NCBI GenBank assembly: GCA_020849725.1 | Contig: JADLAZ010000103.1 | Span: 1-64,000 of the forward strand | Length of the DNA: 64,000 nt | Reading direction: 5' to 3' | Origin: Chloroflexota bacterium | Lineage (GTDB): Bacteria; Chloroflexota; Chloroflexia; Thermomicrobiales; JADLAZ01 | In this document: piece by piece, positions 34,858 to 44,161 of the stretch | Position numbering within the stretch: position 1 is the first letter of the stretch | Layout: each line of letters begins with the position of its first letter | Program-made: the position numbers and the translations under genes | The notes under the pieces: generated by a model | Database searches by the model: none | What the model saw: the letters and a program-made list of their open reading frames with translations, nothing else | Told to the model about the DNA's origin: nothing

Positions 34858-35955
34858 CTACCAGGCGCGCGGGTCGGGCACCGGCAACGGCACGCCTCCC
34901 CGCGCGATCGATTCTTCGGAGATCAGGCCCGGCAGCGTGAAGTCGAGGCCACGGTAGACGTCGATCGGCGGCGGCCTGTCGCGGCGGATGGCATCGATCC
35001 AGTCGCGCACGATGAAGTAGTCGCCGCCGCCATGGCCGGCGCGCAGCGCCGCGGGCGGCGGGTCGCGCCAATGGTCGGGCAGGTGCGCTGCGTAGCGGTC
35101 GAGCGGCTCCCAACCCTCCGGTTCTGGCGAGCGGCCGGCCAGCCAGACCAGATCGTCCTCGCCGGGATGGCGGGCCGACAGATACGCGCCGCGCGTGCCC
35201 TGCAGCGCGTAGTGAGTCATATTGTGTGGTCGGAGCGACAGCATGTCGCAGCGGATGACGATCAGCGCGCCGCGCGTCGTCTGGCAGAGCATCGTCACCG
35301 TGTCGTCCATGCCCCAGCGTGGCTCAGTCCGCTGGCCGCCACCGAGGCACGTTACCGTCGCCACTCGGTCGTCGAGCCATTGCAGCACCGGTCCCAGGCT
35401 GTGCGTGCCGTAGGTGCAGCCGTTCTTGCCGACCTGCCAGACGGTGCGCCAGGTCGGGTGGCCGGCGGCGTCGGTGTGCAGGTGGCGCACGTTGTGGATG
35501 TAGCCGCCCTCGGCGTAGTGCGGCTCGCCGAACAGCCCGGCCCGCGCCAGCGCGCCGACCAGCGCGGTCGAGCGCCGGTAGCAGTAGTTCTCTGACAGCA
35601 TGTAGTGGCGGCCCGACGTGCGCACGGCGGCCACCAGCGCCCGGCACTGGTCGAGATCGACTGCCGCCGTCACTTCCGACAGGACGTGCTTGCCCGCTGC
35701 CAGCGCCGCGATCGCTTGCGGCACGTGCAGGTGCATCGGTGTGCCGATGACGACGGCGTCGACCGGGCCGTCGAGCAGCGCGGCGTAGTCGGTCGTCTGC
35801 CAGTCGATGCTCAACTCCGCCCCGGTGCGCGCCAGCGTCGCCGGGTCCAGGTCGCACAGCGCGCTGACTTCGACGCCGGGCAGCGCCCGCAGCCCGGCCG
35901 CGAACGCCCGTGACCGGACGCCGGCAAGGCCGACGCGCAACCGGCTCGTGGTCAT
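34858..35955 (-). CDS. Gfo/Idh/MocA-family oxidoreductase
   Basis: The protein is 365 residues. An N-terminal Rossmann fold (LRVGLAGVRSRAFAAGLRAL) and the family GKHVLSEVTAAVD segment (usual EKP replaced by SEV) precede a substrate-binding domain with YCYRRSTALVGALARAGLFG. The loss of the usual Lys in EKP hints at altered catalysis. ATG 35955 follows AGGAGG. NAD(P)-dependent sugar or cyclitol oxidation is likely, in keeping with the GH140-like gene 4 kb away. It is divergent from the kynureninase gene. Confidence 0.82.
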   Translation of the reverse strand: MTTSRLRVGLAGVRSRAFAAGLRALPGVEVSALCDLDPATLARTGAELSIDWQTTDYAALLDGPVDAVVIGTPMHLHVPQAIAALAAGKHVLSEVTAAVDLDQCRALVAAVRTSGRHYMLSENYCYRRSTALVGALARAGLFGEPHYAEGGYIHNVRHLHTDAAGHPTWRTVWQVGKNGCTYGTHSLGPVLQWLDDRVATVTCLGGGQRTEPRWGMDDTVTMLCQTTRGALIVIRCDMLSLRPHNMTHYALQGTRGAYLSARHPGEDDLVWLAGRSPEPEGWEPLDRYAAHLPDHWRDPPPAALRAGHGGGDYFIVRDWIDAIRRDRPPPIDVYRGLDFTLPGLISEESIARGGVPLPVPDPRAW

Positions 35956-36146
35956 GGCACACTCCTCCTGGCCGCTCGCCACCGGTGCGCGCGAATGTGC
36001 GAAGATGACGGTGCGACACCCTTGGGCGTCGTGGCGCGACGATAGGCGCTTCGGACGGGTCACGTCAACCGGCTGACGTCACGCTCACGCTTTCACGAGC
36101 GGCAACCACATGCCAGGCACGGTCGTCACCGCAGGGTGAAATGTAG

Positions 36147-37427
36147 ATGCGCATCGATGCCGATCACGCCGCCGAGTTGGACCAGGCCGATCCGCTGGCG
36201 CGGCTGCGCGAGCGTTTCTACATGCCTTCGGGGAGGCTCTATTTCGACGGCAACTCGCTGGGGCTGCTGTCGCGCGATGCCGAGGCGGCGGTGCTGAGGG
36301 TGCTGGACGAGTGGAAGTCACTCGGCATCGAAGGCTGGCTGCGGGCCAGTCCGCCCTGGTTCACGCTGGGTGAGATGCTGGGCGCGCTGACGGCGCCGCT
36401 CATTGGCGCTGCCCCGGACGAGGTCGTCGTCACGGGCACGACGACGACGAACCTGCACGCGCTGGTGGCGACCTTCTACCAACCGGCTGGGTCGCGGCGG
36501 AAGATTGTCGCGACGGAACTGGACTTCCCGTCAGACCTGTACGCGCTGCGCAGCCAGATCGCCTTGCGCGGCGGCGATCCGGGCGTCGATCTGGCGCTCG
36601 TGCCAAGCCGCGATGACCGCACCATCGATGAGGCTGACGTCGTCGCCGCGCTCGACGACACGACCGCGCTGCTGGTGCTGCCGGCGGTGCTCTATCGCAG
36701 CGGCCAGTTGCTCGACCTGGCCGCGCTGACGGCGGCGGCGCACGCGCGCGGCGTGCTGGTCGGCGTCGACTGCTGCCACTCGATCGGCGTCGTGCCGCAC
36801 CAGTTCGACGCCTGGGGCGTCGACTTCGCCTGCTGGTGCAGCTACAAGTACCTCAACAGCGGGCCGGGCGCCACCGCCGGTCTGTACGTCAACCGGCGTC
36901 ACTTCGGCCGCGCGCCCGGCCTGGCCGGCTGGTGGGGCAGCCACAAGCAGCGTCAGTTTGACATGGCATCCGACTTCGATGCTGCGCCCGACGCCGGCGC
37001 CTGGCAGATCAGCACCGTTCAGGTCCTCAGTGCCGCGCCGCTGCAGGGGGCGCTGGCGATCCTGGCCGAGGCCGGCATCGACGCGGTGCGTGCCCGGTCG
37101 CTGCGCCTGACCGACTACCTGATGGGTCTGCTCGAGGCGACCGGCCTGACGGTGGCGCCCTACGACTACGCCATCGGTACACCGCGCCCGGCCGTGCGGC
37201 GTGGCGGCCACGTCGCCGTCGAGCATCCCGCGGCGGCGCAGATCGTGCGGGCGCTCCGGGCGCGCAGTGTCGTGCCCGACTTCCGGCCGCCGAATGTCAT
37301 CCGGCTGGCGCCGATGGCGCTGTACACGACGTTCAGTGAGGTCTGGCAGGTGGTGGCGCACCTCCGCGCCGTCATCGACGGCGCGGAGCACCTGACCCAG
37401 GCTGCCGGCCGCGACTTGGTCGCGTGA
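36147..37427 (+). CDS. kynU: Kynureninase
   Basis: The protein is 426 residues, of the PLP aminotransferase class V fold. It matches kynureninase: FYMPSGRLYFDGNSLGLLSR, TELDFPSDLYAL, GVDCCHSIGVVPH and CWCSYKYLNSGPGAT with the PLP lysine K234. The reaction is kynurenine to anthranilate and alanine. ATG 36147 lacks a strong ribosome site; AGGGTG lies about 13 bases up. No other tryptophan-degrading gene is adjacent, so the true substrate may be a related beta-keto amino acid. Confidence 0.86.
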   Translation: MRIDADHAAELDQADPLARLRERFYMPSGRLYFDGNSLGLLSRDAEAAVLRVLDEWKSLGIEGWLRASPPWFTLGEMLGALTAPLIGAAPDEVVVTGTTTTNLHALVATFYQPAGSRRKIVATELDFPSDLYALRSQIALRGGDPGVDLALVPSRDDRTIDEADVVAALDDTTALLVLPAVLYRSGQLLDLAALTAAAHARGVLVGVDCCHSIGVVPHQFDAWGVDFACWCSYKYLNSGPGATAGLYVNRRHFGRAPGLAGWWGSHKQRQFDMASDFDAAPDAGAWQISTVQVLSAAPLQGALAILAEAGIDAVRARSLRLTDYLMGLLEATGLTVAPYDYAIGTPRPAVRRGGHVAVEHPAAAQIVRALRARSVVPDFRPPNVIRLAPMALYTTFSEVWQVVAHLRAVIDGAEHLTQAAGRDLVA

Positions 37428-37459
37428 TGAGGAACGAGCGATGCGTGCAGAATGGGGCG

Positions 37460-37498
37460 CCCTCACCCTCATCCTCTCCCAGAGTGCGAGGGTGAGGG
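37460..37498. repeat. Hairpin repeat, 11-bp perfect arms
   Basis: CCCTCACCCTC (37460-37470) and GAGGGTGAGGG (37488-37498) are exact complements with a 17-base loop. It follows the kynU stop by 32 bases. C-rich hairpins of this kind occur as scattered intergenic repeats in other high-GC genomes. It may also terminate kynU transcripts, but no U tract follows. Confidence 0.6.
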
Positions 37499-37580
37499 TC
37501 TTCCCGGTGGCTTCGGCTTCGCTCAGCCAACACCCCAGCTCCCACTCATCACTTCCCCAGACCCCACCAAGGAGGTAGAC

Positions 37581-38036
37581 ATGGCGACGACGACACCGGG
37601 CACCGGCGCCATTGACGTGAGTGCAGTCGAGGACAACGGCGGCATCGCCGTGTTGCGCGGCGGTGGCGGTGGCCGGGGCTGGAACGGTATCCAGTATCTG
37701 CAGGGGCTGTCGGGCAAGAATAGCGGCGCGCGCAGCCTGTCCATCAACGTCGCCACCGTGCCGCCGGGCGCGATCGCCTACGCCCACATCCACGATGGCT
37801 TCGAGGTCATGCTGTTCATCGTTCAGGGGCGCGTCAAGCACACCTTTGGCGAGGGCCTCGCTCGCGAGGTCATCAACGAGGCCGGCGACTTCATCTTCAT
37901 CGAGCCGGGCGTGCCGCACGAGGTGTTCAACATCAGCGACGAGCCGCTGATCGCGTTCGTGGCACGCTCGACCGCCGACGAGTGGGACAAGATCGTCGAC
38001 TACCCGTCGCAGCACCGGCCGGCGCCGCCGGCCTAG
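37581..38036 (+). CDS. Cupin-domain protein
   Basis: The protein is 151 residues. One cupin_2 barrel: motif 1 is AYAHIHDGFEVMLFIVQGRV (two His and Glu metal ligands) and motif 2 is EAGDFIFIEPGVPHEVFN. ATG 37581 follows AAGGAGG. Such small cupins are metal-dependent isomerases, dioxygenases or sugar-binding proteins. It precedes the DapA-family gene by 27 bases and likely shares its transcript. Function is not assignable. Confidence 0.82.
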   Translation: MATTTPGTGAIDVSAVEDNGGIAVLRGGGGGRGWNGIQYLQGLSGKNSGARSLSINVATVPPGAIAYAHIHDGFEVMLFIVQGRVKHTFGEGLAREVINEAGDFIFIEPGVPHEVFNISDEPLIAFVARSTADEWDKIVDYPSQHRPAPPA

Positions 38037-38063
38037 CCCGGCTGCCTGCCGTCAGGAGAAACC

Positions 38064-38984
38064 ATGACCACCACCCCCTACACCGGCGTCTTCCCCATCG
38101 CGCCGACCGTCTTTCACGACAACGGCGACCTGGACCTGGAGGGCCACCGGCGCGCGCTCGACTTCATGATCGACGCCGGCGTCAACGGCATCTGCATCCT
38201 GGCCAACTACTCGGAGCAATTCGCACTCACCGATGCCGAGCGCGAACATCTGACGACCGCACTGATCGATCACGTCGCCGGCCGGACGCCGGTCATCGTC
38301 ACTACCAGCCACTTCAGCACGCGCGTCGCCGCCGAGCGCAGCCGCCGCGCTCAGCAGGCCGGCGCGCAGATGGTGATGCTGATGCCGCCGTATCATGGCG
38401 CGACGCTGCGGGCCGACGAGGGCGGCGTCGTCGACTTCTTCCGCGCCGTCGCCGACGCCATTGACATCCCGATCATGGTCCAGGACGCCCCAATGGCCGG
38501 CACGCCGCTGCCGGCGCCACTGCTGGCGCGCATGGCCCAGGAGATCGACCGCCTGCGCTACTTCAAAATTGAGGTCGCCGGCGCGGCCAGCAAGCTGCGC
38601 GAGCTGATCCGGCTCGGCGGCGCGGCGATCGAAGGGCCGTTCGACGGCGAGGAGAGCATCACGCTGATGCCCGACCTCGATGCTGGCGCGACCGGCACGA
38701 TGCCGAGCGCAGCTATCCCCGACGCGCTGCGGCGCGTCGTCGACTTGTACCTGGCCGGTCGCCGCGACGAGGCCATCGCCACCTACGAGCCGTGGCTGCC
38801 GCTGATCAACTACGAGAACCGGCAGTGCGGCCTGCGGGCCACCAAGGCGCTGATGAAGGAGGGTGGCATCATCCGCAGCGACGCCGTGCGCCACCCGCTG
38901 ACGCCGCTGTCGGAGCCGATCCGCGCCGGTCTGATCGAGCTGGCTCGCCGCCGCGACCCGCTGATCTTGCGCTGGGGGCGCTAA
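38064..38984 (+). CDS. DapA-family aldolase-lyase (second copy)
   Basis: The protein is 306 residues. The Schiff-base Lys is K168 (LRYFKIEVAG), and FDGEESITLMPDLDAGATGT lies downstream. The YNxP tyrosine of true DapA is replaced (IMVQDAPMAG), as in the paralogue at 3.6 kb, though the two differ much elsewhere. It should split or form a keto-acid aldol in catabolism, together with the cupin just upstream. The substrate is unknown. Confidence 0.8.
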   Translation: MTTTPYTGVFPIAPTVFHDNGDLDLEGHRRALDFMIDAGVNGICILANYSEQFALTDAEREHLTTALIDHVAGRTPVIVTTSHFSTRVAAERSRRAQQAGAQMVMLMPPYHGATLRADEGGVVDFFRAVADAIDIPIMVQDAPMAGTPLPAPLLARMAQEIDRLRYFKIEVAGAASKLRELIRLGGAAIEGPFDGEESITLMPDLDAGATGTMPSAAIPDALRRVVDLYLAGRRDEAIATYEPWLPLINYENRQCGLRATKALMKEGGIIRSDAVRHPLTPLSEPIRAGLIELARRRDPLILRWGR

Positions 38985-39074
38985 CGAGGCCCGGCTTGCC
39001 CGCGCTCGCCGCCGGCCGGTAGAATCGGAGCGGGTGGCCAGTGGCGTGGTCAGTGGATGATGGAGGAGGCGGCG

Positions 39075-39782
39075 ATGGCGGTCGCAGAGCCATTTCAGGC
39101 TGAATCCGGCCAGGTCACAGCGGCAGTTGAGAAGTACCTCGAGGTCATCTATCACCTCGGCAACGAGGGCACGCCGGCGATTGGCGCGCGGTTGGCCGAG
39201 CGGCTTGGGGTCGCGCCACCAACGGTGACGGCGATGCTCAAGCGGTTGCAGCGGCTGGGCCTGGTCACGGTCGATGATCGCAAGGAGGCGGTGCTGACTG
39301 AGACCGGTCAGGTGATGGCGCTGTCGATTGCCCGCCGCCACTACATCTCCGAGCGCTTCCTGGTCGATCTGCTGGGCATGGAGTGGCACCGCGCCCACGC
39401 CGAGGCGCACCGGCTCGAGTATGCACTGTCGCCGGAGGTCGAGCGCCGCCTGAGCGCGCTGCTGGGGAATCCAACGACGTGCCCGCACGGCAGCCCGATC
39501 CCCGGCAGCGGCCTGCCGCGCGAGCCGCGTGGGACGCCGTTGGCCGTCCAGACCCAGGGCGCGCAGGTCATCATCGAGCGTATCACCGAGCAGGGCGAGG
39601 ACGACGAGCGGCTGCTGGAGTACTTCTGGAACCACGGCTTGCGGCCCGGCGCGCGGTTGCACGTCGTCGACGTCGCGCCCTACCGCGGCACGCTCTCGGT
39701 CGCGGTCGGTGGCCAGGAGGCCGTGATGAGCTTCGAGACGGCCGCCCAGGTGCTGGTGCTGCCGGTGGACGACGGCGCGTAG
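39075..39782 (+). CDS. DtxR/MntR-family metal-dependent repressor
   Basis: The protein is 235 residues. A winged helix (VEKYLEVIYHLGNEGTPAIG, then RLAERLGVAPPTVTAMLKRL), the metal-binding and dimer domain (ERFLVDLLGMEWHRAHAEAH, then RLEYALS) and a C-terminal FeoA/SH3-like domain (GEDDERLLEYFWNHGLRPGA) are in the DtxR order. GGAGGAGG precedes ATG 39075 (upstream ATGs at 39057 and 39060 lack sites). It should bind Fe or Mn and repress metal uptake genes. It leads DUF58 and DUF4129 genes, an unexplained pairing. Confidence 0.88.
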   Translation: MAVAEPFQAESGQVTAAVEKYLEVIYHLGNEGTPAIGARLAERLGVAPPTVTAMLKRLQRLGLVTVDDRKEAVLTETGQVMALSIARRHYISERFLVDLLGMEWHRAHAEAHRLEYALSPEVERRLSALLGNPTTCPHGSPIPGSGLPREPRGTPLAVQTQGAQVIIERITEQGEDDERLLEYFWNHGLRPGARLHVVDVAPYRGTLSVAVGGQEAVMSFETAAQVLVLPVDDGA

Positions 39783-39803
39783 CCGAGTCGCTCGAGGAGG
39801 CGC

Positions 39804-41354
39804 ATGGCCGGACTGCTTGCCCTGGCGTTGCTGGCGCTGGTCCTCGGATTGGCGCTGCGCTTCGAGCCGCTCGTCTACCTGTTCTACGGGCTGGTCGGCG
39901 TCTATCTCGTCAACCGGGTCTGGCTCGGCCGCTCGCTGGGAGCGCTGCGTGGCGAGCGGGCGATCGGCCAGGAGCGCGCCAGCGCTGACTCGGACTCGAG
40001 CGCCTTCCTGGGTGATCGGCTGCCGGTGACGATTGAATTGCGCAACGAGAGTTGGCTGCCGGTGGCCTGGGCGCTGGTCCAGGACCAGTTGCCGGCCGGG
40101 CTGCACACGGTCGGCGGCGCGCGCTGGGTGCTGTCGCTCGCGCCGAAGGCCCGGCGCGTACTCCGCTACGAGCTCTACTGCGGCCGGCGCGGCTACTATC
40201 CGGTCGGACCGCTGCTGGCCAGCGGTGGCACGCCCTGGGAGAGCGACCGAACGGCGCGGACACTGGCGCCCGCGCACGCCTTCACCGTCTACCCGCACAT
40301 CGTGCCGCTGGACCAATTGGGCCTGCCGTCGCGCTTGCCGCTGGGCGCGCGCCGCAGCCACAACCTGCTGCTGCCAGACCCGGCCCGGCTGGTCGGCGTG
40401 CGCGACTACGCGCCGGGCGACCGCCTGCGCGACATCCACTGGCGAGCCAGCGCACGCCTGAGCGTCCTGCAGGTCAAGAAGTTCGAGCCGTCTCAGCCGC
40501 TGCAGGTGGCGCTTTTCCTCGACCTGAACGAAGCGGCCTACGACTTCCGCACGCGCGAGCGGGCCAGCGAGCTAGCAATCGTCGTCGCCGCCTCGGTCGC
40601 CGCGGACGTGGTCCGCCAGCGGCAGGCGATCGGCCTCATCTCCAATGGCCGCGACCCGCTCGAGCGCGAGAGTGCGCTCGGGCAGCCACGCCTGGCCCCG
40701 CCCGTCGACGGCCCGAGCGGTGCGTCGGCTGAGAGCGGTGCGCTGCCGGCCAGCGTGCCCGCGCCCGTGCCCAGCAATGGGCATGGCGCTGGGCTGACGC
40801 TGACCGACCGCCTGACGGCCGCACCGGCGCCGGTGGCCGCCCGCCCACGCCGGATGATCGCCACCGACCCGACCAGCCCGCCGTCATTGCCGGAGCAGAC
40901 CTATGACGAGGACGGGTCGGTCTACATCGATGGACCGGTGACCGGCGCGCCGCCGGCGCGGCCGGTGGTCGTGCCGACCCACGACGGCCAGGCCCACCTG
41001 GCGATCGTGCTGGGCACGCTGGCGCGCATCCTCCTCCGGCCGGCGCCGCCCGCCGATGGCAGCCGGCTGGAGGCGCTGCCGGCGCTGCCGTTCAGCCGGC
41101 TGGTGCGGCGGCGCGCTGCCGGACTGCCCTGGGGCACGACGGTCGTACTGATCGCACCCGCGCCGACAGACGAGCTGGTGGCGGCGATGACGCGCCTGCG
41201 CGGCGATGGCTTCTCGCCACTGGCCATCTTCGTCCAGCCACCGCGGCTGGCGACCGACCTGGACGCGGCGACGGTGCGCGCCGCCGGCCTGCCCGCTTTC
41301 GAGGTCTACGACGAAGGCCGGCTGGCGCACCTGCAAGTGTTGATCGGCGCCTGA
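39804..41354 (+). CDS. DUF58-domain membrane protein
   Basis: The protein is 516 residues. Two N-terminal membrane helices (residues 3-42) precede a beta region and the DUF58 core with VGVRDYAPGDRLRDIHWRAS near residue 205 and FLDLNEAAYDF near residue 238 (VWA-like). A Pro/Ala-rich insert of about 100 residues follows (290-390). ATG 39804 follows GAGGAGG. In MoxR systems DUF58 proteins act with a MoxR ATPase and a transglutaminase; neither is in this window. The DUF4129 gene follows by 46 bases. Confidence 0.85.
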   Translation: MAGLLALALLALVLGLALRFEPLVYLFYGLVGVYLVNRVWLGRSLGALRGERAIGQERASADSDSSAFLGDRLPVTIELRNESWLPVAWALVQDQLPAGLHTVGGARWVLSLAPKARRVLRYELYCGRRGYYPVGPLLASGGTPWESDRTARTLAPAHAFTVYPHIVPLDQLGLPSRLPLGARRSHNLLLPDPARLVGVRDYAPGDRLRDIHWRASARLSVLQVKKFEPSQPLQVALFLDLNEAAYDFRTRERASELAIVVAASVAADVVRQRQAIGLISNGRDPLERESALGQPRLAPPVDGPSGASAESGALPASVPAPVPSNGHGAGLTLTDRLTAAPAPVAARPRRMIATDPTSPPSLPEQTYDEDGSVYIDGPVTGAPPARPVVVPTHDGQAHLAIVLGTLARILLRPAPPADGSRLEALPALPFSRLVRRRAAGLPWGTTVVLIAPAPTDELVAAMTRLRGDGFSPLAIFVQPPRLATDLDAATVRAAGLPAFEVYDEGRLAHLQVLIGA

Positions 41355-41400
41355 CGGCGCTTGGAATGCAGGATGGACCCATGTCGATCGTGAGGATGCC

Positions 41401-43059
41401 ATGACCGCCGCGGCGCCGCTCCCCGACGCCGAGCGCCCGGATGGGGCGGCCCCGACCGATATTCATGCCGACCACGCCGCGGCGGCGCTGCTGGCGGTGG
41501 CCGGCGCCGGTCTGCTGCATCTGCTGAGCGTCCTCGGGCGCGTCTTCGTGCCGGCCTGGCCGGCGTCGCCACTGCTGCCGCTCGTCGGCGCTATCGTCAC
41601 GCTGATCGCCTTCTACCGGCACCGCTGGACGCGCCTGTTCCGGCCCTTCGGCAGCCGCGTGCCGATCTACCTTGCCGAGCTGATCCTGCTGCTGGTGCTG
41701 ACGCGGCTGGCGTCGCTGGCGCTGGCGCCGGGCGAATTGCTGGCGCGGGCGCCGCGCTGGTGGATGGAACCGTTCTCTATCTTCGACCTGGTCTTTGTGA
41801 TCGACGCTCTGTTCGTCGCTGGCGCGTGGCTGCTGGGCCACACCGCCGGCTCGGCCGTCGATCAGCTGCACCTGCAGCCGGGTGAGGCGCCACCGCCACG
41901 CGGCACAGCTGACTACGCCCAGTGGGAGCGCTCGCAGGCGGCATTCGACCATCGCGGCGCGCAGCGCCAACTCGCCAACCTGGTCATCGGCGGCGTGGCG
42001 GTCGTCGTCGTGGCGCTGGCGCTGATCAGTCTCGGGCCGCCCGCGCCGGGGGTGCTGACCGAGGCGCTCATCGCCGCCGGCTTGACGCTCGCCAGTGGTC
42101 TGCTGCTGCTGGGCTGGGCACAGGTGACGGTGCTCGACACGCTCTGGCGGCTGGAGGGACTGGTCGCACCGCCGCTGCTGCGCGGCCGCTGGGCCGGCTG
42201 GCTGCTGACCGTCGTCGTCGTCGTGGCGGTGCTGGCGCTGCTGCTGCCGCGCACCTACGCCGTCGATCCGCTGGCGCTGCTCTTCTGGCTCCTGGCCGTG
42301 CTGACCGGCCTGTTCCAACTGCTGCTGTTCATGATCATGCTGCCCTTCATCTGGCTGGCGTCGCTGCTGGGCATCAGCAGCAGCGGGGGCGGTGGGGTCA
42401 CGCCGCCGCCGGTGCTGCCGGCGGCCGAGCGCGCCGACACGGACTGGTCGCTGCTAGAGACGCTCAAGTCGTTCGGCTTCTGGCTGGCGACGGCGGCTCT
42501 GACTGTCTACGCCGTGAGGACGCTCTACCAGTCGCGCTGGGGTCTCATGCGCTTCCTGCCGCGAATTGCCCTGTGGAGCTGGCTGGGGCAGTGGTGGCAG
42601 GCGCTGCTGGGCGGATTGCGCGAGCGGGCCGGCACGCTGGCGGCGCTCATCCGCGCCAGTGCTGGCGGGCGCGGCCTCGTTGCGGCGCTGCGGCGGCCGA
42701 GTCGTCCGCCGCGGCCGACCGACCCGCGCGGCCTGGTTCAGTTCCTGTATCTGTCGCTGATCGAGCGGGCCGGGCGCCGCGGCCTGCCGCGCCGGCGCGG
42801 CATGACCGCCGCCGAGTACAGCCGCTTCCTGGCGACGCGCTTGAGCGCCGACTCGCCGCCCGGCGCGGCGACGACCGATGGCAGCCAGCCGACGGCGGTG
42901 GCGGCGCTGGACACACTGACCGCCGCCTTCCTTGAGGCGCGCTACAGCCGGCACCCGGTCGGCGAGGGCGAGGTCGGCCGGGCGCGTCGGGCGCTGCAGC
43001 GGTTGCTGGCGCTGATCCGTCAGCGGCAGGCGCGCGCGCGCCTGCCCGATCGGCAGTAG
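41401..43059 (+). CDS. DUF4129-domain membrane protein
   Basis: The protein is 552 residues with about ten membrane helices in residues 25-390, then a cytosolic DUF4129 domain with RRRGMTAAEYSRFLATRL and LTAAFLEARYSRHPV. Proteins of this kind often carry a transglutaminase domain; that domain is absent here. A GAGG lies just ahead of ATG 41401. It forms an operon with the DUF58 gene and probably with the DtxR-type regulator. Function is unknown. Confidence 0.82.
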   Translation: MTAAAPLPDAERPDGAAPTDIHADHAAAALLAVAGAGLLHLLSVLGRVFVPAWPASPLLPLVGAIVTLIAFYRHRWTRLFRPFGSRVPIYLAELILLLVLTRLASLALAPGELLARAPRWWMEPFSIFDLVFVIDALFVAGAWLLGHTAGSAVDQLHLQPGEAPPPRGTADYAQWERSQAAFDHRGAQRQLANLVIGGVAVVVVALALISLGPPAPGVLTEALIAAGLTLASGLLLLGWAQVTVLDTLWRLEGLVAPPLLRGRWAGWLLTVVVVVAVLALLLPRTYAVDPLALLFWLLAVLTGLFQLLLFMIMLPFIWLASLLGISSSGGGGVTPPPVLPAAERADTDWSLLETLKSFGFWLATAALTVYAVRTLYQSRWGLMRFLPRIALWSWLGQWWQALLGGLRERAGTLAALIRASAGGRGLVAALRRPSRPPRPTDPRGLVQFLYLSLIERAGRRGLPRRRGMTAAEYSRFLATRLSADSPPGAATTDGSQPTAVAALDTLTAAFLEARYSRHPVGEGEVGRARRALQRLLALIRQRQARARLPDRQ

Positions 43060-43074
43060 CGCGCCACGCGGGCC

Positions 43075-43932
43075 TCACGTGCCGGTCGGCACGACCTCGA
43101 TGCGCACAGAGGTGGAGGTGCCGATCATCAGCCGCGGGTCGGTCGTATCGAGCGCGATCCGCACCGGCACGAGTTGCGTCACGTGGGTGAAGTTGCCGGA
43201 GAAGTTCTGCTGAGGCAACAACGAGAAGGTGGCGGCGCTGGCTGGCGTGATCGCCACCACCCGGCCGGGCATGTCGATCGCCAGCGAATCGACGGTGACG
43301 GTCGCTGGCTGACCCAGCTGGATGCGCCGGATCTGGGTTTCCTCGATGTTGGCGGTCACCCACAGTTGCGTGGGGTCGACCAGTGTCAACAGGGCATGGC
43401 CGGCGGGCACGGTATCACCGGCGGCGGCGCCGCGCGCGATGACGACGCCGCTGATCGGCGCCCGCACCTCGATCAAGCTGTCGGAAGTGGCGCGGTACTC
43501 CAGGCGCGGCACGCCGCTGCTGGTAGTTCCGACCGGCACCGGCACTTGCAGAACGGCAACGACGGCATCGCGCTCGACTCGCTCACCGATGTCGTAGCGG
43601 ATGCTGACGACGCGGCCAGCAGTAGGGCCGCCGACCTGGGTCAGCCGGCCGGCGATTTGCGCATTGTTGGTGGCGACGAAGTGCGTGCTGTCGTACCAGA
43701 AACGATAGGCGGCCAGGCCACCCGCGATGAGCGCGATGGCGGTGACGACGACAATGGCCGCCAGCCGCGCCTGGCCCAGACGGCGGCGCGGCGCGGCCGG
43801 TGGCGCCGGGCTGGCAGCGGGCGGGGCATCGCCGGCCGCGCCCGCCTGACTCGGGCCGGACTGACCGGCGCCATTCGCGCCCGGCTGGCCGGTGCGCGCC
43901 GGTGCGCTGGTTCGCTCGGCCGTGTCGGTCAT
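43075..43932 (-). CDS. HlyD/EmrA-family efflux adaptor
   Basis: The protein is 285 residues. A Pro/Gly/Ala-rich cytosolic stretch (1-50) leads to one membrane helix (about 58-78), then the barrel-sandwich/lipoyl core (GRLTQVGGPTAGRVVSI, and IEVRAPISGVVIARGAAAGD) and a beta-barrel (LWVTANIEETQIRRIQLGQ). The usual long coiled coil is missing, giving a short EmrA-like form. ATG 43932 follows GGGAGG. No transporter is adjacent; the MFS exporter at 26.9 kb is a possible partner. Its promoter has a perfect -35 box. Confidence 0.86.
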   Translation of the reverse strand: MTDTAERTSAPARTGQPGANGAGQSGPSQAGAAGDAPPAASPAPPAAPRRRLGQARLAAIVVVTAIALIAGGLAAYRFWYDSTHFVATNNAQIAGRLTQVGGPTAGRVVSIRYDIGERVERDAVVAVLQVPVPVGTTSSGVPRLEYRATSDSLIEVRAPISGVVIARGAAAGDTVPAGHALLTLVDPTQLWVTANIEETQIRRIQLGQPATVTVDSLAIDMPGRVVAITPASAATFSLLPQQNFSGNFTHVTQLVPVRIALDTTDPRLMIGTSTSVRIEVVPTGT

Positions 43933-44019
43933 AGTCGCCTCCCGCCGTCGTTGCTGTTCGATTGGATGGGAGCGCCCTGCCTCGTGGACGCCCACCCCGT
44001 ACCCGAGCACTAGTTGCTT

Positions 44020-44059
44020 CGGATGATCCGTAGTATTCGCGTTTTTGTGCGTCTGTCAA
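44020..44059 (-). promoter_or_regulatory. Promoter and operator-like palindrome of the HlyD gene
   Basis: On the minus strand TTGACA (44059 to 44054) is followed after 18 bases by TACTAC (44035 to 44030). The palindrome CGGAT-G-ATCCG (44020-44030) touches the -10 and covers the likely start point. A palindrome in that position commonly binds a TetR or MarR repressor. No such regulator is encoded nearby. Confidence 0.5.
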
Positions 44060-44161
44060 CCGGGAACACTGCCGGTGAGTGTCGGACCGCCGGCTCCCAG
44101 TGCCGCGGAACGCAGAACACGGAGGCGCTCCCTTTGGCTCGCCGCCGCGGCCGTGCCGCGC

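Noticed and set aside
37460..37498. Intrinsic terminator after kynU
   Set aside because: The stem is perfect but no U run follows, so it is listed as a hairpin repeat only.
38052..40439. A 795-codon open frame on the minus strand
   Set aside because: It lies antisense to three well-supported plus-strand genes and its translation is Arg/Gln/His-rich and unrelated to known families; long antisense frames are expected at this GC content.
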